Of a stretch of 64,000 nt of DNA, positions 54,871 through 63,232 are shown piece after piece (position 1 is the stretch's first letter; every line of letters starts with the position of its first letter). This DNA is from Desulfobulbaceae bacterium (GTDB taxonomy: Bacteria; Desulfobacterota; Desulfobulbia; Desulfobulbales; Desulfocapsaceae), in assembly GCA_019163335.1 (NCBI GenBank), contig JAFLKM010000025.1, positions 49,715 through 113,714 of the forward strand. The letters are read 5' to 3'. The notes under the pieces are model-generated. The model was not told where the DNA came from. It saw only the letters and a program-made list of their open reading frames with translations, and ran no database searches. The translations under genes and the position numbers were made by a program.

Positions 54871-55895
54871 TCTCGGAAAGAGAACAAAAAAACTCTGAAA
54901 TTCTCATCTACCAGAACCAGGAGGGCAAGATACAGCTCGATGTCCGTCTGGAGGATGAAACTGTCTGGCTGACCCAGGAGCATATGGCCGAGCTTTTTGG
55001 GAAAGCAAAGTCGACAATCAATGAACATATCAAAAATATCTTTGCCGAGGGAGAGCTGGCCGAGTCCGAGGTGATGAAGAAATTCGGAATTTCCGAATTT
55101 CAGCAGAAGACCCCAAATTACTACAATCTCGATGTCATTATTTCGGTGGGTTACCGGGTTAAATCAAAGCAGGGCACCCAGTTCCGTATCTGGGCCACCC
55201 AGCGCCTGAGGGAGTACATCGTCAAGGGCTTTGCCTTGAATGACGAGCGCTTCAAGAGCGGTAACTCCATGAATTATTTTTCAGAACTGCAGGAGCGCCT
55301 CCGCCGGATCCGTATATCGGAGCGTTTTTTCTATCAGAAGATCAAAGACATCTATACCACATCCATTGATTATGACCCGCAGGATGAAAAGACCGCCCTC
55401 TTTTTCAAGACCGTGCAAAACAAGCTGTTGTGGGCCATCAGTGAGCAGACCGCTGCCGAGCTGGTCTATCGCCGCAGTGACGCCTCCCTGCCTCTCATGG
55501 GTATGCACTCATTTGACAAGAAAGGTGCGGTGGCCATCCGCAAGAGGGATGTCTCCATTGCCAAAAACTATCTTAACGAGGATGAGATGAAGCTCCTGGG
55601 TCTGTTGGTGGAGCAGTATCTGGCCTTTGCCGAGACCATGGCTCTGCAACATACCCCCATGTATATGAAAGACTGGATAGAACGGCTGAGCGCCATCATC
55701 CAGCTCAATGGTCGGGAACTACTTGGACACACCGGGAAGATCAGCCATGCCTTAGCCATGGAAAAGTCAACCCTGGAGTATGAGAAATTCCGTGATGAGC
55801 AGAAAAGCCTGGAGCATGAACAAAGCATGAAAGAGCTGGAAGAAGATATCAAGGTATTGAAGCAACCGGAAGCCAACAAAAGAGAGAGGGAATGA
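54867..55895 (+). CDS. RhuM-family protein
   Basis: A 342-residue protein of the virulence RhuM family. The opening EILIYQNQEGKIQLDVRLEDETVWLTQEHMAELFGKAKSTI, partly a DNA-binding-like helix-turn-helix, and YNLDVIISVGYRVKSKQGTQFRIWATQRLREYI are diagnostic; the tail is a coiled coil. RhuM genes often sit within type I loci, between hsdS and hsdR; their role in defence is unproven. The stop overlaps the ATG of a decayed hsdR 5' copy, implying that hsdR once followed directly. Confidence 0.88.
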   Translation: MISEREQKNSEILIYQNQEGKIQLDVRLEDETVWLTQEHMAELFGKAKSTINEHIKNIFAEGELAESEVMKKFGISEFQQKTPNYYNLDVIISVGYRVKSKQGTQFRIWATQRLREYIVKGFALNDERFKSGNSMNYFSELQERLRRIRISERFFYQKIKDIYTTSIDYDPQDEKTALFFKTVQNKLLWAISEQTAAELVYRRSDASLPLMGMHSFDKKGAVAIRKRDVSIAKNYLNEDEMKLLGLLVEQYLAFAETMALQHTPMYMKDWIERLSAIIQLNGRELLGHTGKISHALAMEKSTLEYEKFRDEQKSLEHEQSMKELEEDIKVLKQPEANKRERE

Positions 55896-55981
55896 AGTTT
55901 ACCGAGGCACGGGTGGAGCAACGCATTATCGAGCTGCCGGGCAGGGCGGGTTATGGGCACGGCACAGGGTTGTCGCGGTAA
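55892..55981 (+). pseudogene. Decayed copy of the hsdR 5' end (copy A)
   Basis: A 29-codon frame ending in TAA. Its start MKFTEARVEQRIIELPGRAG parallels the true HsdR start MKFTEAKLEQAIIHLLGNEG, and the following GYGHGTGLSR tracks GYPHVFGETISR. The copy is diverged and ends at once, so it is a relic. It overlaps rhuM by four bases (ATGA), the normal spacing for hsdR after its upstream gene. Confidence 0.8.
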
Positions 55982-55985
55982 CCAT

Positions 55986-56019
55986 TTTGTCCAGTTTTTT
56001 GCGCAAAAAACTGGACAAA
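55986..56019. promoter_or_regulatory. Perfect 34-bp palindrome before the AbiE-like antitoxin gene
   Basis: Arms 55986-56002 and 56003-56019 are exact 17-base complements (TTTGTCCAGTTTTTTGC | GCAAAAAACTGGACAAA) with no spacer. It lies 28 bases before the antitoxin ATG and 5 bases after the relic hsdR copy. It is the natural place for an antitoxin to repress its own promoter. As RNA it would form a hairpin, but no U-run follows. Confidence 0.75.
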
Positions 56020-56047
56020 TGCCTTTCTTTTCTGTAGAGATTTTCCT

Positions 56048-56773
56048 ATGAAAACTACTGAAAACATAAAGAATAGTATTGATCGTTTTCCTAAAGGCTA
56101 TGTTTTCACCTATGGTGATTTTTCCGGCAAGGTGGAAAGTAAGGAGGCCTTGGCGAAGGCGCTTAATCGGCTTGCCGCATCCGGCAAGATTGTCAAGCTT
56201 GCCAAGGGCAAATTTTATAAGCCCGAGCAATCACCCTTTGGTGAACTGCCGCCTGATCAGTACCAGGCCGTCAAAGACCTGCTGGAAAGTGGCGGCAAGG
56301 TGGTGGGTTATCTCACCGGACTCAGCATCTATAACACCCTTGGTCTCACCACCCAGGTGGGCAGCACCATCCAGATTGGCAGAAACGAGGTGCGTTCATC
56401 TATTAAGCGGGGGAGATACACCATCTCTTTTGTGAAACAGAGAAACAGTATCACCAAAGAAAACATCCACCTTCTCCAACTCCTTGATGGCCTCCGTTTT
56501 ATTAAAAAGATTCCAGATTCTTCGGTTCTTAATAGCTGTAGAATATTGCAAAACTGCATCTTGGCATTGTCGGAACAGGAGCAGGGAACTCTTGTCAGGC
56601 TCTCCATGAAGTATCAACCGGCAACCCGTGCCCTGCTGGGGGCAATGCTCTGTGAGCTTGGCCAAGAGGGGATGGCGGAAAAATTAAAAAAATCACTCAA
56701 CCCCCTAACCTCATACATAATCCCTGGAATTTCCGAGGTGCTTCTTTCTGCGCCCAGGTGGGGTATCAAATGA
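56048..56773 (+). CDS. AbiEi-like antitoxin (DUF6088-type)
   Basis: A 241-residue protein with an N-terminal winged-helix region (FTYGDFSGKVESKEALAKALNRLAASGKIVKLAKGKFYKP), typical of AbiEi-like transcriptional antitoxins. The GGKVVGYLTGLSIYNTLGLTTQ segment follows. Together with the next gene it makes a type IV-like toxin-antitoxin or abortive-infection module. The start ATG 56048 follows the palindrome. The stop overlaps the toxin start (ATGA). Confidence 0.85.
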   Translation: MKTTENIKNSIDRFPKGYVFTYGDFSGKVESKEALAKALNRLAASGKIVKLAKGKFYKPEQSPFGELPPDQYQAVKDLLESGGKVVGYLTGLSIYNTLGLTTQVGSTIQIGRNEVRSSIKRGRYTISFVKQRNSITKENIHLLQLLDGLRFIKKIPDSSVLNSCRILQNCILALSEQEQGTLVRLSMKYQPATRALLGAMLCELGQEGMAEKLKKSLNPLTSYIIPGISEVLLSAPRWGIK

Positions 56774-57762
56774 GACTGCATGAAGAGGAGACCCTGTTTG
56801 GCCCGGCAGTGACTGCCACCGCTGCCGGGTTGAACATTCCTGAGATATTTATCGAAAAGGATTACTGGGTCACCTACGCCTTACACGCCATTTTTCATGC
56901 CCCAACTGGCTTGGAGACTGTTTTTAAAGGTGGAACAGCACTTTCTAAATGCTTCGGATTGATTGATCGATTTTCAGAAGACATCGATCTGGTGGTCAAG
57001 CATCATGGGGGAGAAACAGACAATCAGCGTAAAAGCAGGATAAAGAGGGTCGCACAGGTTGTCACTCCCATGCTTCCCGAGGTGGAGATTGAAGGATTAA
57101 CCCGGAAGATGGGCATGAACCGAAAGACTGCCCATAGTTACCCCAGGTTGTTTCGTGGACCTTTTGGACAGGTGCGCAATGTGATTGTGGTTGAGGCAAC
57201 ATGGTTTGGATATTATGAGCCGTATATTGCCCATCCGGTGTCCTCTTACATCTATGACATGATGCTGGCACAAGATCAGCAGGTGATGATTGCAGACTAT
57301 GGCTTGCTGCCGTTTCAGGTAAATGTGCTGCTGCCTTCGCGTACCCTGTGCGAAAAAATCATGAGCCTGGTGCGCTTTTCTTACAGTGGAGATCCCATGA
57401 CCAATCTGAGAATGAAGATCCGCCATTTTTATGACCTGCATAAAATGCTTGCCGATCAGGAACTTCGTGCCTTTTTTGACTCACATGAATTTGATACATT
57501 TCTCTGTAAAGTTGCCCAGGATGATGTGCAAAGCTTCAGAAATAATAATGAATGGCTCGTCCATCATCCTGCGGACGCCTTGCTGTTCAGGGATGTTGAG
57601 GATTGCTGGGCTGGTTTGAAAACAACCTATACCGATGATTTTAGTGGGCTGGTTTATCGAGAGTTGCCAGGCGAGCAACAGATATTTGAAACGCTCCAAC
57701 GGATCAAAGAACGATTGATGGAAGTTGAGTGGAATATTTGCGTGGATGAGAGGAAGGGCTGA
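56770..57762 (+). CDS. AbiEii-like nucleotidyltransferase toxin
   Basis: A 330-residue nucleotidyltransferase-fold protein. The motif FKGGTALSKCFGLIDRFSEDIDLVV (about residues 51-75) contains GG...K and the catalytic DxD pair. AbiEii enzymes stop growth in phage-infected cells by modifying RNA such as tRNA 3' ends. ATG 56770 overlaps the antitoxin stop by four bases. Only 16 bases separate its stop from the second hsdR 5' copy. Confidence 0.88.
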   Translation: MRLHEEETLFGPAVTATAAGLNIPEIFIEKDYWVTYALHAIFHAPTGLETVFKGGTALSKCFGLIDRFSEDIDLVVKHHGGETDNQRKSRIKRVAQVVTPMLPEVEIEGLTRKMGMNRKTAHSYPRLFRGPFGQVRNVIVVEATWFGYYEPYIAHPVSSYIYDMMLAQDQQVMIADYGLLPFQVNVLLPSRTLCEKIMSLVRFSYSGDPMTNLRMKIRHFYDLHKMLADQELRAFFDSHEFDTFLCKVAQDDVQSFRNNNEWLVHHPADALLFRDVEDCWAGLKTTYTDDFSGLVYRELPGEQQIFETLQRIKERLMEVEWNICVDERKG

Positions 57763-57778
57763 AGAGAGGGAGCGAGGA

Positions 57779-57913
57779 ATGAAATTCACCGAGGCAAAAC
57801 TGGAACAGGCCATTATCGACCTGCTGGGTAATGAGGGCTATCCCCATGTCTTGGGCGAGACAAGCAGCCGGGAGCCTGACGAGGCAAAAGTATCCGTAAA
57901 GGAGGTAGTATGA
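57779..57913 (+). pseudogene. Second copy of the hsdR 5' end (copy B)
   Basis: A 44-codon frame. Its first 39 bases (57779-57817) are identical to the start of functional hsdR (59873-59911), and roughly the first 105 bases match with about a dozen differences. The peptide starts MKFTEAKLEQAIIDLLGNEG, then YPHVLGETSSREP. After about 35 codons it departs from HsdR and ends with KEVV, overlapping the next gene by four bases (ATGA), with AAAGGAGG just upstream. It is a truncated duplicate, perhaps translated as a coupling peptide. Confidence 0.88.
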
Positions 57914-59547
57914 CCGCCGAAAGCCAATACCTCGACCTGAAATCTTTACGCACGGTCACTGGAAAAACCGCCGATTGGCCGGAACTGGCTAAGGATTGTG
58001 TCTGTTTCGCCAATGCCAGGGGAGGAAAAATTCTTATCGGGATAGAAGACGGTCAAACGGAATCACCGACAGGTCAGATCCTGCCTGCTGGGCTTGCAGA
58101 AAAGATTATGAAGCGGATTGGCGAGTTGACCGTCAATGTCACACTCTCCACCCAGATTCGGGTGAGCGATAATGGCGGAGAATATCTTGAAATAACAGTG
58201 GCACGATCCAATGCGCCAGCATCGACCACGGATGGCAGATTTTATCTGCGGATTGCCGATAACTGCAAACCGCTGGTCGGTAGTGACATCCAGCGTTTGC
58301 TGGATGAGCGAAACGCCCAACCATGGGAAACATTGACGACGTTGAAGGTGCCACGCAAACAGGTTGACACTGACAAGTTCAGCCGTTTTGTTACTGATAT
58401 TCGGGCATCGGACCGGGTGAAGACCTCGGTCAAGGAAAAGAGCGATCCTGAATTACTGGATCATTATCTTCTGGCAGCGGATGGTTTTTTGACCAACCTC
58501 GGCATCCTCTGTGTTGGCCGAAGGCAAGACCGGGCAATGCTCGGAACCGCGCCTGTGATCCAGTTTTTGAAATTTGACGAAAACCATCAGAAGGTCAACA
58601 AGATAGTCTGGGACGATTACAGCCTTACACCCATGGAGTTGATCGAGGCTGTATGGCAGGAGATCCCGGACTTTCGCGAGCAGTATGAACTTCCCGCCGG
58701 CCTGTTCCGCACAACCCTTGCCGTTTACGATGAAGTGGTGGTCCGGGAACTGATGGTCAATGCCTTGGTGCATCGGCCCTATACCCAGCGAGGTGATATT
58801 TTCCTGAACCTGCGAACCGACTGCCTTGAAGTGGTGAATCCGGGCCTGCTTCCTCTGGGGGTGACTCCTCGAAATGTTCTTCATACCACGGTACGGCGCA
58901 ATGAGCATCTTGCCAGGGTTTTTCATGATCTCAAACTCATGGAGCGCGAGGGCAGCGGTTTTGACCGGATGTATGAAGTCCTTTTATCCCAGGCTCGGCC
59001 TGTACCGGAACTGCGCGAAGGGCCGGACCGGGTCGAGGTCATTATCCGCAAAAGGATATTGAAACCGGAAATTATCGAGTTTATCTCCAAAGCCGATCAG
59101 ACTTGGCAACTAAACCAGCGGGAGCGCATTACGCTTGGCCTGCTGGCCCAGCATGAAAGCCTCACCGCCCGTGAGTTGTCCGCACTTCTGGAACTTGATG
59201 AAATCGCCGGTTTGTCAAGCTGGATGGGACGACTGCAAAAAATCGGCGTGGTACAGCAAAAGGGGAAAACACAGGCGACAAGATATTTTGTTAATCCGCA
59301 CTTGTTAAGAAAGCTGGATTTTACCCAAAGCACCACGCTGAGCCTCATCGAACCGTACAGGCTGAAAGCCCTGATTCTGGAAGACCTAAGGAGATATCCA
59401 GATTCTGCCATCAGTGACATTCACCATAGAGTTGCACCAGAACTTGATCGTCACCGAATGAAACAGGCCCTGGAGATTTTAATTAAGGATGGGCTGATTG
59501 TTTTCTCAGGAGAAAAACGCTGGCGGCGCTACTCAACGGTCGATTAG
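57910..59547 (+). CDS. AlbA-2/HATPase_c_4-type ATP-binding protein
   Basis: A 545-residue protein. The N-terminal AlbA_2 (Schlafen AAA_4-like) domain contains YLDLKSLRTVTGKTADWPELAKDCVCFANARGGKILIGI. The C-terminal ATP site (HATPase_c_4, as in RecG-related regulators) shows VRELMVNALVHRPY (about residues 278-291) and REGSGFDRMYE (about 345-355). Winged-helix tails follow. Such proteins are called transcriptional regulators or ATP-dependent DNA-binding proteins; several occur in defence islands. Its start overlaps copy B of hsdR, so its translation is coupled to that peptide. Confidence 0.85.
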   Translation: MTAESQYLDLKSLRTVTGKTADWPELAKDCVCFANARGGKILIGIEDGQTESPTGQILPAGLAEKIMKRIGELTVNVTLSTQIRVSDNGGEYLEITVARSNAPASTTDGRFYLRIADNCKPLVGSDIQRLLDERNAQPWETLTTLKVPRKQVDTDKFSRFVTDIRASDRVKTSVKEKSDPELLDHYLLAADGFLTNLGILCVGRRQDRAMLGTAPVIQFLKFDENHQKVNKIVWDDYSLTPMELIEAVWQEIPDFREQYELPAGLFRTTLAVYDEVVVRELMVNALVHRPYTQRGDIFLNLRTDCLEVVNPGLLPLGVTPRNVLHTTVRRNEHLARVFHDLKLMEREGSGFDRMYEVLLSQARPVPELREGPDRVEVIIRKRILKPEIIEFISKADQTWQLNQRERITLGLLAQHESLTARELSALLELDEIAGLSSWMGRLQKIGVVQQKGKTQATRYFVNPHLLRKLDFTQSTTLSLIEPYRLKALILEDLRRYPDSAISDIHHRVAPELDRHRMKQALEILIKDGLIVFSGEKRWRRYSTVD

Positions 59548-59872
59548 CTCTATCACAAAAAAATGGCTATATCTCGGAGAGGTGCTCGATAGAAAACAGC
59601 GAAGACGCATCTATCATACTGAAACAGCAATGTTTTCTAATAAGCATATGTGGTGGGGAATATTCGATAGAGACCTTTTCGTACAGGTGTGCGGCCATGG
59701 CAACTAAACGGGGAAGGAAAATCTACCGTGAAAATCTGGCACTCTCCCTCGGATATTTGTTCGGGTGTTATTTCATTCCAAACCCATTTTCGAGGCTGAC
59801 AACTTTGTAACGTATTGACAATTTGAAATATTCTTATTTCATCGCAAACCAAAGTAGAGGAAAAATCCTGGA
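59548..59872 (+). other. Spacer between the ATP-binding gene and hsdR
   Basis: A 325-base gap without a convincing gene. GATAGA and TCTATC segments recur (59588 and 59606 areas; a TCGATAGA motif twice), but no clean repeat emerges. TTGACA at 59815-59820 could be the -35 element of a separate hsdR promoter. The frame from 59498 to 59707 overlaps the previous gene and resembles no protein; it is not called. Confidence 0.4.
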
Positions 59873-62800
59873 ATGAAATTCACCGAGGCAAAACTGGAAC
59901 AGGCCATTATCCATCTGCTGGGCAACGAGGGCTATCCCCATGTCTTTGGCGAGACGATCAGCCGTGGGCCGGGCGAGGTCCTGATCAAGGAAGACCTCAA
60001 AAGCTTTCTGGCCAGCCGGTATGGTGGTGACAACATCACCCCTGCCGAGATCGACACCATTATCCGTACGCTGGAGCTGCTGCCTGCCTCCGACCTCTAC
60101 GACTCCAACAAGGCGGTTATGAAGATGATCTCCGATGGCTTCCTTTTCAAGCGGGATGACCGCAGTCGGAAGGACCTCTATATCCAGCTCATCGACTATC
60201 ACGATCTGGCCCAGGCGGGTCTTGCCGTCTGTGAACCAGAGCAACAAGAGCTTGCCCTCGCTGCTGAGGCCAGCCCGCCCTATCTGACCAGCCGCAATAT
60301 CTACAAGATGGTCAACCAGCTGGAGATCATCGGCTATGAGAAGCGCATCCCGGACGGCATCCTCTATATCAACGGCCTGCCCCTGGTGGTCTTTGAGTTC
60401 AAGAGCGCCATCCGCGAGGAGGCCTCCATCCATGACGCCTATATCCAGCTGACGGTTCGCTATAAGCGCGACATCCCGGAGCTCTTCAAATACAACGGCT
60501 TCTGCGTGATCAGCGACGGGGTGAACAACAAGGCAGGTTCCTTTTTTGCGCCCTATGAGTTTTTCTATGGCTGGCGCAAGACGGATGGCAGCGACCTGAT
60601 AGAGAAGGACGGCATTGACTCTCTCTGCTCCCTAATCAGAGGCATGTTTAACCGGTACCGACTGCGGGACATAATTCGCAACTTCATCTACCTGCCCGAT
60701 ATCTCGCGCCGGGAAGAAAAAATCCTCTGCCGCTATCCGCAATACTATGCGGCCATCAAGCTCTACGCCAATATCAAAGCTCATCGTCGCCCGGCGGGAG
60801 ATGGGAAGGGCGGCACCTATTTCGGCGCCACCGGCTGCGGCAAGTCCTTCACCATGCTCTTTCTGGTCCGGCTGCTTATGAAGAGTGTGGACTTTGCCAG
60901 CCCGACTATTGTGCTCATCACCGACCGCACCGACCTGGACGACCAGCTCTCGGCCCAGTTTGTCCATGCCAAGGGCTATATCGGGGATGAGGCCGTGATC
61001 AGCGTCGAGAGCCGCTCCCAGCTCCGCGATCTGCTCAAGGGCCGTAATAGCGGCGGCGTGTTTCTGACCACCATCCATAAGTTCACCGAAGACACTGAGC
61101 TTCTCACCGACCGCACCAATGTCATCTGCATCTCTGATGAGGCGCACCGCAGCCAGGTCAACCTGGACCAGAAGATCCGGGTCACGGAAAACGGAGTGCA
61201 ACGTACCTACGGTTTTGCCAAATACCTGCATGACTCCCTGCCCGGTGCCACCTACGTCGGCTTTACCGGCACACCCATTGATGCTACCCTGGATGTGTTC
61301 GGCCCGCCGGTGGATTCCTACACCATGACGGAATCAGTTGCCGATGGCATCACCGTCCGCATTGTCTATGAGGGAAGGGCTGCCAAGGTGCTGCTTGATA
61401 ACAGCAAGCTTACGGAGATCGAGGAGTATTACACCCGCTGCGCCGATGAGGGGAGTAATGCATACCAGATCGAGGAGAGCAAAAAGGCCAATGCCCAGAT
61501 GAACGCCATCCTCGGCGACCCTGACCGCATCAGGGCGGTTGCTGCCGACTTTGTCACCCATTACGAAAACCGGGTGAGCGAGGGGGCAACGGTAAGGGGT
61601 AAGGCCATGTTTGTCTGCTCCAGCCGTCCCATCGCCTATGAGTTTTACAAAGAGGTTATAGCCCTGCGGCCTCAGTGGGCAGAGATCAAGGAGTGTGAGG
61701 AGGGCGCAGAGCTCACCGAAAATGAGCGGAAGAAGATCAAGCCCATGGAGCGGATCAAGATGATCATGACCCGGGGCCAGGATGACCCAAAAGAGCTCTA
61801 TGACATGCTGGGTACCAAGGATGATCGCAAGGAGTTGGACCGCCAGTTTAAGAATGGCAAATCCAATTTTAAGATCGCCATTCTGGTGGATATGTGGCTC
61901 ACCGGCTTTGATGTGCCCTTCCTTGATACCATGTATATCGACAAGCCCATCCAACGCCACAACCTGATCCAGACCATCTCCCGGGTGAATCGCAAGTTTG
62001 AGAACAAGGAAAAGGGGTTGATCGTTGATTACATCGGCATCAAGCGCCAGATGAACCAGGCCCTGGCCCACTATTCCAAAACCGACAAATCAAATATTGA
62101 GGAGGTCGAGCAGTCCATTGTGGTGGTCAAAGACCATCTTGATCTGCTGGCCAAGATCTTCCATAAATTTGATACCACGCCCTATTTCAAGGGGGCATCG
62201 CTGATACAGCTGGGGTGCCTGAACAAGGCGGCTGAGTTTGCCATGCTTACCGACAACCAGGAAAAACGATTCATGTTCCTGGTTCAGCGGTTGAAGGCGG
62301 CTTATGACATCTGCTGTGGCAGTGATGGTTTCAGCCAGGATGAGCGGGACCATATCCATTTTTATCTGGCGATACGTTCCATTGTCTTCAAACTGACCAA
62401 GGGTGAAGCGCCGGACACCGCCAAGATGAACGCCCGAGTGCGGGAGATGATCAAGGAGGCCCTGAAGAGCGACGGGGTGGAGGAGATCTTCAAGCTGGGT
62501 GAGGACCATGGCAAGGAGATCGACATCTTTGATGAGGACTACCTCGCCAAGATCGAGAAGATCAAGCTGCCCAACACCAAGATCAAGCTCTTGCAGCAGC
62601 TCCTGGCCAAGGCCATTGCCGACTTTAAGAAGGTGAACAAGATAAAAGGTACCGACTTCTCCAAGAGATTCAAATCCCTTGTGGAAAAGTATAATGAACG
62701 GAAGGAACAGGACGTGTGGAACAGCGAGGAGCTGGAAGAGATTGCTGGTGAGATTGTGGACCTGATCCACGCCCTCAAGAAGGAGAAGGAGTCCTTCGGC

Positions 62801-63106
62801 GACCTGGGCATCGATTTTGAGGAAAAAGCCTTCTATGACATCCTCAAGGCCCTGGCGCATAAGTATGATTTTGAATACCCGGAAGACAAACTCATCCACC
62901 TCGCGCAGGTGGTGAAAGAGGTGGTTGACGACAAGGCTAAATATACCGACTGGAGTCAACGCGACGACATCAAGGCCGAGCTCAAGGTTGATTTAATTAT
63001 AGCCCTGGCGGAAAACGGTTATCCGCCGGTTGATCGGGATGAGGTGTATAAGGAGATTTTTGAGCAGGCGGAGAATTTTAAGCGGTATCTGGGGGCGACA
63101 GGGTAG
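59873..63106 (+). CDS. hsdR: Type I restriction-modification endonuclease subunit HsdR
   Basis: A 1077-residue motor-nuclease that translocates and cuts unmodified DNA with HsdM and HsdS. The N-terminal PD-(D/E)xK nuclease spans PDGILYINGLPLVVFEFKSA (about residues 159-178). Helicase Walker A is GATGCGKSF (about 317-325), the DEAH box ISDEAHRS (about 420-427), and motif III FTGTPID. RecA-like domain 2 carries VDMWLTGFDVPFLDTMYIDKP and QTISRVNR. It is full length. It no longer lies next to hsdS: three cargo units separate them. Confidence 0.96.
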   Translation: MKFTEAKLEQAIIHLLGNEGYPHVFGETISRGPGEVLIKEDLKSFLASRYGGDNITPAEIDTIIRTLELLPASDLYDSNKAVMKMISDGFLFKRDDRSRKDLYIQLIDYHDLAQAGLAVCEPEQQELALAAEASPPYLTSRNIYKMVNQLEIIGYEKRIPDGILYINGLPLVVFEFKSAIREEASIHDAYIQLTVRYKRDIPELFKYNGFCVISDGVNNKAGSFFAPYEFFYGWRKTDGSDLIEKDGIDSLCSLIRGMFNRYRLRDIIRNFIYLPDISRREEKILCRYPQYYAAIKLYANIKAHRRPAGDGKGGTYFGATGCGKSFTMLFLVRLLMKSVDFASPTIVLITDRTDLDDQLSAQFVHAKGYIGDEAVISVESRSQLRDLLKGRNSGGVFLTTIHKFTEDTELLTDRTNVICISDEAHRSQVNLDQKIRVTENGVQRTYGFAKYLHDSLPGATYVGFTGTPIDATLDVFGPPVDSYTMTESVADGITVRIVYEGRAAKVLLDNSKLTEIEEYYTRCADEGSNAYQIEESKKANAQMNAILGDPDRIRAVAADFVTHYENRVSEGATVRGKAMFVCSSRPIAYEFYKEVIALRPQWAEIKECEEGAELTENERKKIKPMERIKMIMTRGQDDPKELYDMLGTKDDRKELDRQFKNGKSNFKIAILVDMWLTGFDVPFLDTMYIDKPIQRHNLIQTISRVNRKFENKEKGLIVDYIGIKRQMNQALAHYSKTDKSNIEEVEQSIVVVKDHLDLLAKIFHKFDTTPYFKGASLIQLGCLNKAAEFAMLTDNQEKRFMFLVQRLKAAYDICCGSDGFSQDERDHIHFYLAIRSIVFKLTKGEAPDTAKMNARVREMIKEALKSDGVEEIFKLGEDHGKEIDIFDEDYLAKIEKIKLPNTKIKLLQQLLAKAIADFKKVNKIKGTDFSKRFKSLVEKYNERKEQDVWNSEELEEIAGEIVDLIHALKKEKESFGDLGIDFEEKAFYDILKALAHKYDFEYPEDKLIHLAQVVKEVVDDKAKYTDWSQRDDIKAELKVDLIIALAENGYPPVDRDEVYKEIFEQAENFKRYLGATG

Positions 63107-63154
63107 ACTTGATAATCGGCGGTAAAAAAGAGGCTGCTCGCTATTTCAGGTGGG

Positions 63155-63191
63155 TATGCCAATATAAAATTTTCCGCCAATGGTTGGCATA
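63155..63191. repeat. Inverted repeat upstream of the terminal repeat protein
   Basis: An 8-bp inverted repeat TATGCCAA/TTGGCATA (63155-63162 and 63184-63191), 41 bases before the ATG of the last gene. The stem has a 21-base spacer. It could be an operator or a hairpin; no more can be said. Confidence 0.4.
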
Positions 63192-63232
63192 ACTTAGATA
63201 GAAAGTAGTTAAACTTAAAAGAGGTTTATTTC

